A DNA stretch of 64,000 nucleotides from Biomphalaria glabrata (Eukaryota > Mollusca > Gastropoda > Planorbidae). This document shows, piece after piece, positions 42,190-55,462 of the stretch; position 1 is the first letter of the stretch; each line of letters opens with the position of its first letter. The stretch covers positions 33,986,323-34,050,322 of the forward strand of contig NC_074714.1 in NCBI RefSeq assembly GCF_947242115.1, in the 5' to 3' direction. Below the pieces are notes generated by a model. That model was not told where the DNA came from. It was given only the letters and a program-made list of their open reading frames with translations, and ran no database searches. The translations under genes and the position numbers were made by a program.

Positions 42190-44019
42190 CACTTGCTGTA
42201 GTGTACGGAACTCTACTTACAAATCATAGTTCTGATTTCAGATAGTTTTAGAACTTTGATTGTATGGACATAAATCTCTTCAACAAACAAAGTTCAAAGC
42301 TTGAGGTTTATTTTTCTAAATATTTTTGCAATGTATTCGTTGAGGGATTCACAAATCCAGAAAAACTCAAACAAATATTGTGTCCTTTGTACAAACGTGG
42401 CTCTAGCCCTAGAACTTTTGTTGGAATAGAAAAACAAACATGCTACTTAACCCAGAAACGTTGGAGGCTACGCAGTTATTGGAGCGTGACATCGAAATAC
42501 TGTAGACTTCTGCTAAACAAGAAGGAAGCAAAGTTTTCTAGGTCATTGATTTTTTGTTCTGACCTTCACTAGTTCTTGTTATCTGGTTAAAAGAGTGAGA
42601 CTAGACTAGACTTGACTAGACAGCGTTTTGTTAGTAGGTCCTACTTATTGAGATTGCCTGGTCGGAATGTTGTTGATGACTATGATTACTTGTAATCTTT
42701 GCTGAGGTTTCATAACAACACAGGTCAATGTGGACCTAACACGGCAGATCTAGGTCAATTCTGGTCACCAACGTATCGGGGCAGGACAGATTTATATGTG
42801 CTATCGTATACTTGGTGATAAAAGCTGAGTACACTTAAATGGATTTTTAAAAGTAGTATAAAAGGTTTTGATCTATTTAATTAAATTGATGATTCTTGTC
42901 CCTTTTTGAATGACGTCACCATCACAGCTGACGCAATGCGGGAATTTCGATAATTAAAAAAAAAAAGTTAAGAAAATGTGAAAATATTAACAAAATATTC
43001 TCAGGAAATATAAAGAGAACAATTTCTCGAATACCGCGCGTTAATAAGTCAATTTAAGCTACTGTCTTATTACCAACATATGTTTTATATTGAAGGACAG
43101 TATTTAAAGAAACTACATATGTCCGGCTCGATAATCTTATGACTTGGTGGTCCGTTGCAGACATGTTCACAGTGCTTGCCTTGGACAGCCGCGGCTACAT
43201 CGCCACCCCCTTCTCCCCCTTTTCCCATGTCTTTCAATAAAACAAAAATTTAATAATCAACAAAAATAATTTCCTTTGAAAAACAAAATCCAGCAGAAAG
43301 GCACAAAAAGAAGACAAGATGTTCAGAGAATTAGAAATATGAGTTCATAAAGAAATAAAAGATGTTCAAATCAATAGTCTGGGTTTTTGTTTTCTTTCTT
43401 TGTCTTACTAACCTATATATTTTTTTTTTATCTTGGCGGAAGTAATTATTTCAAGCTTGTAAACCAGTACAGTTTTTTTTCCTCGAGTCCATAGCGAATA
43501 ACAATAATATCACAGAATCCAGTGGATCTCAAATTTTCACAAGTCATGTTGCCTTAAACTTAAAATTTTACGTGCGTGTCCCCCCTCCTCCCATTTCTTT
43601 GCCAGCTAGTGCGTGTGAGGGAGCGCTCCCTCGGTTGATTTCGGGACGTAGCCCTCGGCGCAAAGCTTTTGCTGCATTTTCAATAAATTTTCACCTTCAG
43701 AAACTCATATTCCTAGCGTCTGAACAGCGAAAGTAAAAAAAAAGTGAAGAGACTGTTGTAACGTAAGGAAGATGTGTAGACTATAAAATGTCTTTTTTAA
43801 CAGATTGTTTTCACTCCATTCTGTTGTTGTTCAACTTCTCTCACAAGAAAACGTTAGGCTCAAATATTAAACCCGAGGGGACGTAATTGTGTTTTTCTTT
43901 CTCTTTTGTCCTACCCAAGCAAAACCTTAGCTAGAGTCTGAACAGATCTTTCCAACGTGATTCACATTTAGAGAGGAGCCTAAACTTTGGAAAACGTTGG
44001 GGGCGGGGAGTATTGTTTT
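42190..44019. other. Intergenic, no gene seen
   Basis: No recognisable gene. The plus-strand frame 42264-42572 has no family motif. A GC-richer patch at 43575-43680 with GGGAGCGCTCCC may be an old transposon scrap, unassigned. Confidence 0.4.
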
Positions 44020-44270
44020 TTCTAAACCATAACCCCATGTAAACCCTAACCCCATGGAAACCCTAACCCCATGTAAACCCTAGCCCCCATGTAAACCCTA
44101 ACCCCATGTAAACCCTAACCCCCATGTAAACCCTAACCCCATGTAAACCCTAACCCCCATGTAAACCCTAACCCTATGTAAACCCTAACCCCCATGTAAA
44201 CCCTAACCCCCATGTAAACCCTAACCCCCATGTAAACCCTAACCCCATGTAAACCCTAACCCTATGGTTG
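44020..44270. repeat. Interstitial telomere-like repeat
   Basis: About 14 units of 17-18 bp reading AACCCTAACCCCATGTAA, each holding CCCTAA, the complement of the animal telomere hexamer TTAGGG, but separated by an ATGTAA spacer. It is therefore a degenerate or derived array rather than a pure telomere tract. Confidence 0.9.
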
Positions 44271-44381
44271 AGAATAATGGTTGAGTAAGGTTGAGAATAA
44301 TAATCATAATCTTTATTGTCCATAAGAAAATTTGTCTCACAATTTGTGCATTACAACAAACAAAACATTATAACTAAAAAA

Positions 44382-45195
44382 ACAGGATTACAAAGACAGT
44401 TTGTGTGGAAACACAAACTCAAAATCGGCCCCCGAAGTGGTCCACCCAGGCAGGCTTCAATATTTTCAGAAAGAACATCCAAATGAAATTATATCAAAGA
44501 CAAATGAGAGATAAGAATGGAGAAAGAAGGTTGACAGATCTTGTGTAGTGCCCCAACGGTACAGCAGATCAAAGGATAGGTGCAAGTGAATGCAAAGTTA
44601 GATGTGAACCTGGCCTAACTAGTTCACCTTTCAGACCTTGTGGTCTATAGGGCAGATGATGTAAAGTTCATCTGTTTTTTGTGGCCTACAGTTAACGAGG
44701 GTGTCATGTAGCCAGCACAACGACCAACCGCCTTTACTTTTCCCCAACTAATATCAGGTACCCATTGGAGCTGGGTGGACTCAGAGGCGCCTAAGGATTC
44801 CGAAGTTGAAAATCCCAGTCTTCACCAGGATTCGAACCCGGGGCCCCCGGTTCAGAAGCCACATCCTTTAAAATTGAGGAAATGTTTACGAAAATGAAGT
44901 ATACAAGATTACTATTCGTTTTAATTTAGGTCTAACTTATAATACATACTAATTAGCTTTTTCTCTTTAAAAAACTGCTTGCATAACTGATTTTAAAAAT
45001 TAGATTTTTCGCTTTCAGAAAAAAAAAGTAGGTAGCCGTTGCATCAGAACTTTGAATGGTCTAAAATATTGTGATGTCGGATTTTCAATATCTTTTCTAG
45101 TTTACGAGATCTAAACGGGACGGACGGACAGACGGTCAGACGGACAGATATTTCGCACAAAACTAATAGCGTCTTTTCCCCTTTTGGGGGCCGCT
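44382..45195 (-). mobile_element. Unclassified GCGGCCCCC element, short copy
   Basis: In minus orientation it starts AAGCGGCCCCCAAAAGGGGA, then a (GTCCGTCT)n-like stretch, and ends with a hairpin GAGTTTGTGT...ACACAAACT followed by GTCTTTGTAATCCT. These are the two ends of the composite at 50561-58312. It interrupts a LINE, and GTTTTT occurs at both borders, which suggests a 5-6-bp target duplication. Confidence 0.65.
44630..44870 (-). repeat. tRNA-derived SINE (second type)
   Basis: The plus-strand copy reads GTGTCATGTAGCCAGCACAA, GGTACCCATTGGAGCTGGGT and ends at AGGATTCGAACCC, whose complement GGGTTCGAATCCT is a good B box. This is a SINE type I recognise from gastropod sequence. It lies inside the 44382-45195 element. 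Confidence 0.6.
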
Positions 45196-45890
45196 TAAAA
45201 ACAAAATGCACATTCACACCAGACTCACTCATAATTTACATGTGAAAAGTTTATATCAAATTGTTTCTATTTAATGATTTGATTGCCAGGGGAACAAAAG
45301 AGTGTTTGTGTCTGTTTGTCTTTGCTATCGGTGGCTTGTATCGCTTTTGTGATGATAAAATCACACAATCCTGACCCAAATGGTGATTTTTTATTTCTAG
45401 AATCTTTTTCGCTTTTTCTTTGGATGTTTGTCTCAAACAGCTGCCCAAATGGGGTTTGTTTTTTTGCCAATGACCTTACCAGCAGCATTTAGGATTTTGT
45501 GAAGTTTATTTTTATTTTAATGCTCAGATTGCCATACCAGGCAGTGATATAGAAACTTAAAATATTGCAGATATGAGCGTGATAAAACATAGCCAAGGCC
45601 TTTTCGCTAGCATTAAACGAGTACAGTTTTCTCAGTAATCGTAATCTTTGCTGCCCTTTTTTGCTGATATAATCAGTATTTCCTGTAAAATTTAGTTTGT
45701 TGTCTAGGTTAGTACCAAGGTATTTAAAGGTTTGCACAATTTCAATAGTCTCTCCAGCTACAGAAACAATATCATTTTCCTTTTTTTCCCTACGAAAATC
45801 GATTATCATTTCTTTGGTTTTTTTTACATTTAATAATAAAAAATTATCTTTGCACTATTTTTCAGTGTGTTCTATTTGTCTAAACTACTC

Positions 45891-48814
45891 TTTTACGTCT
45901 GAGCTCTATGAGAGCAGGGCAAGAAGAGCCACATCATCAATCGAAGGAGATGGATGGAGCCCTAGTCTATTGATCCGAGTCTATCTTAAATGTTAAGCGA
46001 AATCTCTTGTATTAGGATTAATTTGGCCATCAGAAGACCTTCACAGAACGATAGTTCAACGCTATGGGTAAATTCGACCATCGTAACGCTTGCAAAAGGG
46101 TAGAATTGGTTTGGTGAATAAATATTAAAAAAAAAATGTTACTTAATAAGTATTCAAATATGAATTCATACGCCCATAATACATTGCATATAAAACCGAT
46201 TTTTTCCAAGAGATTAAAAAAGACACTTTTTTTAACCCCCGTCACCAAATTGCAACCTACAGCTTGAGAAAAGCTGATTTAGATTCAGAGGAATTGAAGA
46301 GTCGCCCCTGAAATCAAAAATATCTTCGAAAAAGAATATTTAAAAGAAGACCTTCATATTGAAGACATTCATTTTGTTCACTACACACTACATCTGTGTG
46401 AAACTTTGGTTTGATAAACAACTAGAATTTAATTCTCTTGCAAAGCTTTAAACAAAAAGTTGGTAATATTGAAAAAAATGAATGAAGCGTATTACGTTTA
46501 GTTTTTGTGCTTTTTTAGCATTTTAAATCTACAATGTTAATTATAAAATAGACAAATGTGTGATTGGGAAAAGGCCACTAAGAAAAATGTATCTGGGCTC
46601 AAAGCGCAACTCTTTTGTTCTACTTAAAGTTATACTTAGAAAGTTTCTTAGGAATTCCAATTTTTTAAAATAATTTCGACAAATTCATGCCAGATAATAG
46701 AAGTTTTGGAACCTGACGAATGGCGTAAAAACTGTCGCCATATCTGACACGCCTGTTTTAAAAGTTTCCGCTGAGGTTGCTGTAGAATGTAGAATGTCAT
46801 CACTTCATTAAGTTCTGGTCTTCTCTCCAGTTTGTATTGAATATTAATGACTCGATATAAGAGAAGGTGATATATAGACTATACAGCTTATTAATGACAG
46901 CTGGCATCTATCTTCCCTCGCACTGTCGAATCTGGCAATGACAATATTTATTTTATTTTATGTTTACATATGATTGAATTTGAGATTACAGTGCGTAGCG
47001 ATAGAACAATTAAATAGTATAAAACAGCGAGATATATATTTGATAAATTTAGTTCACAAACTGTGAACTGCACACAAATTAAACCCCGCCCTGTCAGCTG
47101 AACTCTGGGAGAGAGGGGTAGATGCTATCACCCCCCCCCACACACACACACACAATCTGTTAGAGGGGCTGGCGACATAATATAAAATTGGTTTGAACAT
47201 AAATAATGTGTATGTATTATTAGGTAAATAAATGTTTCCACCAATTGTACGATTTATCTCTAGAAATTCGCCCGCCCCGCTCCCAACCAAAGGATTACAG
47301 TGGAGGGAGAGGCCAGAAGGTGCAATCGTCTCACTCCCACAAAATCGGCAAACATGTCTGGAGGGCGAAATAATTTAAACTAGGTTAAAATATAAATAAT
47401 AAGTATATTTTATAGTTAAGATACGTAAATAATTTTGTACAAAAATTGGGTGATTTTCTATAGAAATTCCCCTCCACTTACCGCCCCCGCCCCTGCATCC
47501 GCCAGTGACAGAAAGTGGTCATATCTTTTCATCGGAAAGTGAATTAGGTGCCACCCCCCCAAATGAAATAGAAAAATAACATTTAACGGCGAAAAAAACT
47601 AAAATTATGCAATAGATTCAAAATCGAGTTTTCACCAACAATACAACTGGACACAAGTTGCACTATTTCTTCTCTAATAGATCATACGAAGCCCTACGCG
47701 AAATCCCCACCTATCGATGCCCTATGCGGCTGCCTAGTTTGCCTATGCCTAAAACCTGCCCTAATTTCACACATTTTAAGAGTTTCTTTGTGTATTTGTC
47801 GGCTTTTTTTTTAAATCTAAAAACTCCAGCAGAAGCAAAGGTTACACCTGTATAGGTCAATCTGGTTCTTCCAGCAGGTCAGTTCCAGCAAGCTCTCCTC
47901 CAGGTAACCCGATGACCCTTTCATCCAAGTGATGAGCCATTGCGATGCACGTGGAGTTTTTGTTGTCTGCCACTCCTATCAAACGGAAGTGTTCAAGGAC
48001 ACAAGTTTCTCCAGATTTCTTTCAACTCTTACCATCAACCAAATCAAAAAATATGTAGATAAACATTTGGCGCGAACTCAGAAATCAATTTAAAGCAGAC
48101 TTAATTACCTCATTTTTCAAAAATGATCTAAGAGTTACCTGCCCTACTCAGGTGTTCACCGACACTCCATTTTATTTCGACCTTAGTTTTCTTTTTAAAA
48201 CAAGCCATAAAATAGCAAAAAATATGTTTTGATAAACCAAAATTAATTTTTTCTATAAATTTAATCTTTTTTTTTTCCACTTTCTCTATTGTTTTGTCAG
48301 CTCAGATTGTACAAAAAATCTCAGCAGACGAGAGTTTGATTAAAAAAACTTGTTTCCTTTCAACTGCTTTCAAATTTGCCAGTTTAGCCTGGAATTATAT
48401 TTCAGCGTAAAATAATAACTCCATTTGATGAAATACTTTTTTTTTGCAGTGATTGAATAGAAGTTGAGCGTCTTTAAAATAAATAGGAACATTTTTATTT
48501 GTATGTTTCATGTGAAAATGTCAATTTTGAACAAACTCGCGAAAATCTAAAGATTAAAAAAAAAGATAAACTTATTTATATATATAAACCTATAGGTTTA
48601 AGTGTAGTAATAGACTTGTGTGTAGTTATAGCTACAGCCTTATAAACAAATTTATATATTAATTAGAAATTTCACGTTTACTTTTAATTTCTCCAGTGCT
48701 TATAAAGTTGTTGTTTTTTTTTAAATAACTGATTGGGACACTTCAAAGTGATCATCTGGATTTAGACTCTTGTGAACAAAAATGATGTCTGCAGCGTCTG
48801 TCCTATTCATCATT
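45891..48814. other. Intergenic with scraps of transposon ends
   Basis: No supported gene. CA/C runs lie near 47132-47155. A CGCCCCCGCCCCTGCATCCG-like word at about 47485-47510 and a CCTATGCGGCTGCCTAGTTT word at about 47720-47740 resemble terminal repeats of DNA transposons (the latter hAT-like), but partner ends were not found. Confidence 0.4.
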
Positions 48815-49335
48815 CATTTCTCAGAGACGTTTGAAACTGGTATTACTGTTTAATTTAACCCAATCAGCACCTTTTGAGGTCAGCAGAGGTGTCACACGGG
48901 CAGGGCCGGTCCTAGCAATTCGGGGCCCTATGCGAAACGGATTGCGCGGGGCCTATTCTGGGTAGGGATAAGAATATAAGTGAAAATTAAGATTTTGTAT
49001 TAAAAAATAAATTCGTCTTTGCATTTTATACATTCTTAACTAAGTACAAAATCACGATAAAATTAACTTTACTTTACGAGCCTCGTGTGTAGCGAAGCCA
49101 TACAGATCATCAAAATTCTGTTACCTACATAGATCACGCTCAATAGCAAGAATTGTCACATACTTCAATCTCTCTTCGTGAATTGTTGACCTTAAGTAAT
49201 TCTTGATTAGTTTAAGACGCGAGAAACTTCTTTAACAAGATGCCACAGTTACAGTTCAAATCTCAGCTGCAAGGAGTAAATTGCAGTGTTCACAATTCTG
49301 TTGAAGCATTTTATCCTGTAGCCATCTTCAGCTTT

Positions 49336-50180
49336 TCAATGTGTGAAGTTTTCCACATATTTATCATACTGCCTTTTCCTTTGACTTTTGGCTGGAAAGA
49401 TTGCAACAACATCCATGTTTCCAGCCAACTTCTTTTTGCTGTCACAAGAAGAAACAACAGGAAGAAACTTTAAACGTTCATACACAACCACAAGCTCTTT
49501 CACATTAACCTTTATCTGAGAGATACCGATAACATCTGCTCGTTGTGACTTATGTCTGGAGTACAATCCAATATCACTGCATTCTTGATGTCTCGAAGGA
49601 TAGAATTCACCACATCATCAGCTACTACAGTAACGAGTTCGTTTTGAATCTTCTTTCCCAGGTAATGATCATGAATTTCTGCATTGGTAACACGTCGAAG
49701 TTGTTCGCCCATTACTGGATCAAACTTGCTAGTAATTCTACTAGACCAGGAAATTCCCATTACTTGGCTCTTTAAGTCTTTCAATGGTCCCTCTTAAAGC
49801 TAAATTGCGTTTCACTAGAAATCGTACAATTGCAACTAGTCCAACGTTTAGTTTCAGAATAAAGCATCTCCTGGTGAACTTTGTCAATGCCTGCTTTTTT
49901 TTTTACTTAGTCTTGCTCCAGCTTCACAGCAACTGGTCATGGCGTCTTTTTTCATGCTCTGCTCACCTTGTGGTACAGCTTTGCCACTGGTCAAATCCTT
50001 CATTTAAAAAGGAACTTTTTTGTTTTTCCAGTAGACGACAGTAGAAACAATAGATCTTGTCTGCTGATACAGAATATATCAGCCAAGGACGCAAAACACT
50101 TTCACCATTACTCAGGTTTGGTTTACAATGCACTTAAGAGAAATGTCTACCATCCTTATTTTTCGGAAAATTCTCCAATG
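49336..50180 (-). pseudogene. Broken DUF4371 hAT transposase
   Basis: Recognisable segments on the minus strand in two or more frames. The best is 49512-49784 (MKDLKSQVMGISW..., HDHYLGKKIQNELVTVVADD, AVILDCTPDISHNEQ), continued by 49336-49566 in another frame (KELVVVYERLKFLPV). The known family catalyses cut-and-paste transposition with an RNase-H-like core; here most of the core and the C-terminal dimerisation region are absent. Confidence 0.75.
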
Positions 50181-51164
50181 TAATCTCAGGTTTGACCTTT
50201 TTGTAATAAATTTTGTCTAGACACATGGCAGGATAATCCAGATTTCTTAATGAATCGACCACATTTAGCTCATCTATAACTACATGTTCATCAGTCATTA
50301 CATATTGCCTTCATCTCTTACAACATGTTGATAAGTTGTTAGTGTTACATCATTTTCTTCTTCTCTTACGACATTCACCACTGCAGTCTTTGCATTCTTC
50401 ATAGAATCTGTTTCAGCTGTCTCACTAAAAGTGATTATGTTCTCATTTTCGGGTTTTGATCGTTTTAAAAATGTATTCTAGTTCTATTGGAACTTTCGTT
50501 TCGGTTAAAATTCGCACTATTATTATATTTTTATTTAAATATGAAAGCTGACAATGTTTTTTTAGCGGCCCCCGTAAGGGGAAAAAGCCGCTATTAGGTT
50601 TGTGCAAAATGTCCGTCTGTCCGTCTGTCACACTCAGATCTCGAAAACTAGAAGAGATATGAAAAATATTATTTCATCATTAAATCCGGCTTGAAAAGTT
50701 TAGGTGCAACGGCTACTTTTGGTTTTCTAAAAGCAAACCGTTTAATTTATAAAATTAATTATGCAAGCGATTTTTTCATAAAAATACACCAATTCTAAAA
50801 CAATTACGTAAATGTAAGGGAGGCAATGTTACAATATGCTAACAAAGATGGACAATTTTTGTGTATTTTCAGTATCACTAAGTCAAATATATTTTTAAAA
50901 TGTACAGGAAATGTTTACAACAAATACAAATAATAGTTAAAGACGTTTTTTCTGGTCAACTAGCTGCTAAAATTAAAAGAAAACATTTCTGTTTGTTTAT
51001 AAAGGCTAATAATGCACTTTGTATGTAAATATCACGCACATTTTTTTAAATGGACTTTTTATGCAGCGATTTTCGTGCAGTAGCGTAACGTCGCAACATG
51101 ATCAGGTGCTAAACCAATTCCTTAAACTTTTTTTAAAAATCAGATTTTATTTATTTTTTGTTTA

Positions 51165-52290
51165 GTGCCCCCATCCGAATAAAAGAAGCTTATTTTTGTG
51201 CGTTTTGTCTGTTGGTCGGTCTGTCCGTCACGATTAGATTTAAAAAACTAGAACTCTAAAAGCTATTGAAAATCTGATTTACCCTTTAATGTTCCTCCCA
51301 TAACATCTCAATAGTTTTAAGTATCTAAAATTGATTGTTCCGGATTTTTTTGTGCAAAACTAATCAACGCCAACAAATGTTTGTTTGCTCTTCTAACTTA
51401 TATTACATTCAATTTCCATGCTTAAACGTTGCAAAAACACATTATCAATAATATGTTGTTCCGTTTTTTATGTAAATAGCATATTAATGCTAAATCATAA
51501 TCTCTATACTGACTTATATTTCATTAAGTGTAAAAATGTTCCGAATATTGTTTTATAAAACATGAATTATGCCTAATGATTGTTTGAAATCGCATAAGGC
51601 TTTTAAAAAAAGTAATTTACTAGAATTGATTACTGAAAATTACTTTTTAGACATTTAATTTTCTTGTAAAACATAACATAGAAGTTTTGTAACCGATAAA
51701 GAAAGTTCCGGATTTTGTTTCTTACAAATCGTCGCCAGAAATTTCCGAATTTATTTAAAAATCTACTAACGCCAAATAATTGTTTGAACTCCCTCTTCTA
51801 ATTAATAAACAAATAATCTTCTCATTTACGAAATAATGTTTTTACGGATTTTTATGAAAAATATTTTAACTCACTACTCTCTTACAGTACATTTAACTTT
51901 CTACCTAAAACATTAAAAAATCTAATTATCGTTAATATTATGTTCCGATTTTTAAGGAAAACAGAATCCAAACACCAAAGTAAGGTATGAAAATCTCTCC
52001 ACGTGGCTGTAGAACATCTAATTTTTATACGAGACCATCCAAAAAATTTAATTAACGGTATTACATTTATCTGAAATTCTCTTTTTCTTTTACTATTTAT
52101 ACAAACATCCGGAACAATCTATTATATAAACTTTTCAATTGTGTTCATACCTAAAAATTATTGCGATGTTTTGAAACGTAAAATAAAGGTTAATCAATTT
52201 TTAATAACTTTTAGTTGTTTTTTTTATATCAAGATAAAGGACAGACCGACTGACAGACAAAACGCAAAAACAATGTGGCTTTGATCCTTT
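51165..52290 (+). mobile_element. Inner inverted-repeat element within unit A
   Basis: The left end GCTTATTTTTGTGCGTTTTG then TCTGTTGGTCGGTCTGTCCG is mirrored at the right (ACAGACCGACTGACAGACAA then AACGCAAAAACAATGTGGCT). This gives an inner element of about 1.1 kb with its own inverted ends, related to the outer (GTCCGTCT) end. It is present again in the second A unit (about 52972-54125). Confidence 0.55.
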
Positions 52291-52417
52291 TTAAATAATA
52301 TCTATTAGAACTCAGTGCACCAATGTCTATGAACCCTCGTTAAATATCTCGTGTAAATAAAGACATTTTTAGCGGCCCCCGTAAGGGGAAAAGCCGCTAT
52401 TAGGTTTGTGCAAAATG

Positions 52418-52467
52418 TCCGTCTGTCCGTCTGTCCGTCTGTCCGTCTGTCCGTCTGTCCGTCTGTC
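52418..52467. repeat. (GTCCGTCT)n microsatellite
   Basis: Six tandem GTCCGTCT-type units at the start of the second A unit; the first A unit has two at the same place. Confidence 0.95.
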
Positions 52468-54376
52468 ACACTCAGATCTCGAAAACTAGAAGAGATATGA
52501 AAAATATTATTTCATCATTAAATCCGGCTTGAAAAGTTTAGGTGCAACGGCTACTTTTGGTTTTCTAAAAGCAAACCGTTTAATTTATAAAATTAATTAT
52601 GCAAGCGATTTTTTCATAAAAATACACCAATTCTAAAACAATTACGTAAATGTAAGGGAGGCAATGTTACAATATGCTAACAAAGATGGACAATTTTTGT
52701 GTATTTTCAGTATCACTAAGTCAAATATATTTTTAAAATGTACAGGAAATGTTTACAACAAATACAAATAATAGTTAAAGACGTTTTTTCTGGTCAACTA
52801 GCTGCTAAAATTAAAAGAAAACATTTCTGTTTGTTTATAAAGGCTAATAATGCACTTTGTATGTAAATATCACGCACATTTTTTTAAATGGACTTTTTAT
52901 GCAGCGATTTTCGTGCAGTAGCGTAACGTCGCAACATGATCAGGTGCTAAACCAATTCCTTAAACTTTTTTAAAAAATCAGATTTTATTTATTTTTTGTT
53001 TAGTGCCCCCATCCGAATAAAAGAAGCTTATTTTTGTGCGTTTTGTCTGTTGGTCGGTCTGTCCGTCACGATTAGATTTAAAAAACTAGAACTCTAAAAG
53101 CTATTGAAAATCTGATTTACCCTTTAATGTTCCTCCCATAACATCTCAATAGTTTTAAGTATCTAAAATTGATTGTTCCGGATTTTTTTGTGCAAAACTA
53201 ATCAACGCCAACAAATGTTTGTTTGCTCTTCTAACTTATATTACATTCAATTTCCATGCTTAAACGTTGCAAAAACACATTATCAATAATATGTTGTTCC
53301 GTTTTTTATGTAAATAGCATATTAATGCTAAATCATAATCTCTATACTGACTTATATTTCATTAAGTGTAAAAATGTTCCGAATATTGTTTTATAAAACA
53401 TGAATTATGCCTAATGATTGTTTGAAATCGCATAAGGCTTTTAAAAAAAGTAATTTACTAGAATTGATTACTGAAAATTACTTTTTAGACATTTAATTTT
53501 CTTGTAAAACATAACATAGAAGTTTTGTAACCGATAAAGAAAGTTCCGGATTTTGTTTCTTACAAATCGTCGCCAGAAATTTCCGAATTTATTTAAAAAT
53601 CTACTAACGCCAAATAATTGTTTGAACTCCCTCTTCTAATTAATAAACAAATAATCTTCTCATTTACGAAATAATGTTTTTACGGATTTTTATGAAAAAT
53701 ATTTTAACTCACTACTCTCTTACAGTACATTTAACTTTCTACCTAAAACATTAAAAAATCTAATTATCGTTAATATTATGTTCCGATTTTTAAGGAAAAC
53801 AGAATCCAAACACCAAAGTAAGGTATGAAAATCTCTCCACGTGGCTGTAGAACATCTAATTTTTATACGAGACCATCCAAAAAATTTAATTAACGGTATT
53901 ACATTTATCTGAAATTCTCTTTTTCTTTTACTATTTATACAAACATCCGGAACAATCTATTATATAAACTTTTCAATTGTGTTCATACCTAAAAATTATT
54001 GCGATGTTTTGAAACGTAAAATAAAGGTTAATCAATTTTTAATAACTTTTAGTTGTTTTTTTTTATATCAAGATAAAGGACATACCGACTGACAGACAAA
54101 ACGCAAAAACAATGTAGCTTTGATCCTTTTTAAATAATATCTATTAGAACTCAGTGCACCAATGTCTATGAACCCTCGTTAAATATCTCGTGTAAATAAA
54201 GACATTTTTTTTTATGGTACCGGTACTAGCCTATTGTGAGGTAATGGAATTTTTTTTCTTTGACGTCATATGAATGAACTCTTTAAATGTAATGTTAAAA
54301 GAACGCACTCGGTGCACCAATGTCTATTAACCCTCGAAAAAATTGCTTGTATTAATGAAAACATATTTTAGTCTAA

Positions 54377-54850
54377 CTAAGCCGTGTGACGTAGTGTTTT
54401 TTTTTCCTTTGACGTTACATGGAATGAATTCTTTAAATGAAATGCTAAAAGAACGCACTCGGTGCACCAATGTCTATGAACACTCGAGAAATGGCTCGTG
54501 TTGATAAAGGTGATTTTTAGTCTAGCTAGGCCTTGTGACGTAGTGTTTTTTTTTCCTTTGACGTCATATGGAATGAATTCTTTAAATGAAATGCTAAAAG
54601 AACGCACTCGGTGCACCAATGTCTATGAACACTCGATAAAAGGCTCGTAATGATAAAGGCGATTTTTATTCTAGCTAGGCCGTGTGACGTAGTGTTTTTT
54701 TTTCCTTTGACGTCATATGGAATGAATTCTTTAAATGAAATGCTTAAAGAACGCACTCGGTGCACCAAAGTCTATGAACACTCGATAAATGGCTCTTATA
54801 GATAAAGGCGATTTTTAGTCTAGCTAGGCCGTGTGACGTAGTGTTTTTTT
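54377..54850. repeat. 149-bp tandem repeat inside each B unit
   Basis: About four units containing GTGTGACGTAGTGTTTTTTT, TTTGACGTCATATGGAATGA and GGTGCACCAATGTCTATGAA. The same block recurs at about 55746-56220 and 57115-57590 because B is triplicated. The last word also closes each A unit. The short minus-strand frames here are repeat artefacts. Confidence 0.9.
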
Positions 54851-55285
54851 TTCCCTCTGACGTTATATGGAATTAATTCTTCAAATGAAATGAAAAAAGA
54901 ACTCGGTATAGTAATGTTTATTAAGCCTCGTTATGTGACTCGCGTTTAAAAAAGGAATGATATCTTGATTTAGATCTAATCTAGATTTTTTAAACTAGAT
55001 CTAGATTTTTATTACAGTATATCTAGATCTGGATTTATATTCTAATTAAAATTATTTTAGAGTCTAGATCTAGAATTTCTAGATCTAGTTTAGACTAAAA
55101 TAGACTAGATTAAGATGTAGAATTTCAATTTCTAAACTTAAAGTGTAAAAAAAAAGTGTAGATTTTCATTTCCAAACGTTTTGATCAATATTGTAATGTT
55201 TTAATATACTAAAACTAATCTACTATTTTTTTATTAAATTTAAATTTACGGCAAATGAATCTTTGAAACATTATTACTTTTGACC

Positions 55286-55462
55286 ATCGGATGGCTGCCT
55301 GGTCGTGCGGTTTGCGCGCTGGACTGTCGTTCAGATTTATGGATGGCCCAGGGTTCAAACCCTGCCCGCTCCCATCCCCCGTCGTCCTGCGGGAGGTTTG
55401 GACTAGGAAGTAATTATCTTCAACTCTGAAGGAACATCCGAAACGTGTAAAACATTTTACAT
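55286..55462 (+). repeat. tRNA-derived SINE in B unit 1
   Basis: A-box GGCTGCCTGGTCGTGCGGTT, B-box GGTTCAAACCC, then CTTCAACTCTGAAGGAACAT. The tRNA-like head has no intact cloverleaf, so it is not called as a tRNA gene. Confidence 0.8.

Larger units (their letters stand above)
44290..45890 (-). mobile_element. LINE (Rex/CR1-like) 3' part, split by a later insertion
   Basis: Minus strand. The coding part (about 45890-45196) shows MIIDFRREKKENDIVSVAGE, FKYLGTNLDNKLNF, QQRLRLLRKLYSFN and a worn C-terminal end with a SFVPLAIKSLN-like stretch. The 3' end lies at 44290-44381 after an insertion of about 0.8 kb (44382-45195). The family is shared with 13638-13860. Frame damage shows it is dead. Confidence 0.7.

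Noticed and set aside
42264-42572. 102-codon plus-strand frame
   Set aside because: No family resemblance and no neighbouring exons; likely chance.
55286-55360. Possible tRNA gene (A and B boxes)
   Set aside because: The sequence belongs to a SINE family present at 36290, 56655 and 58024 and does not fold into a complete cloverleaf by eye.
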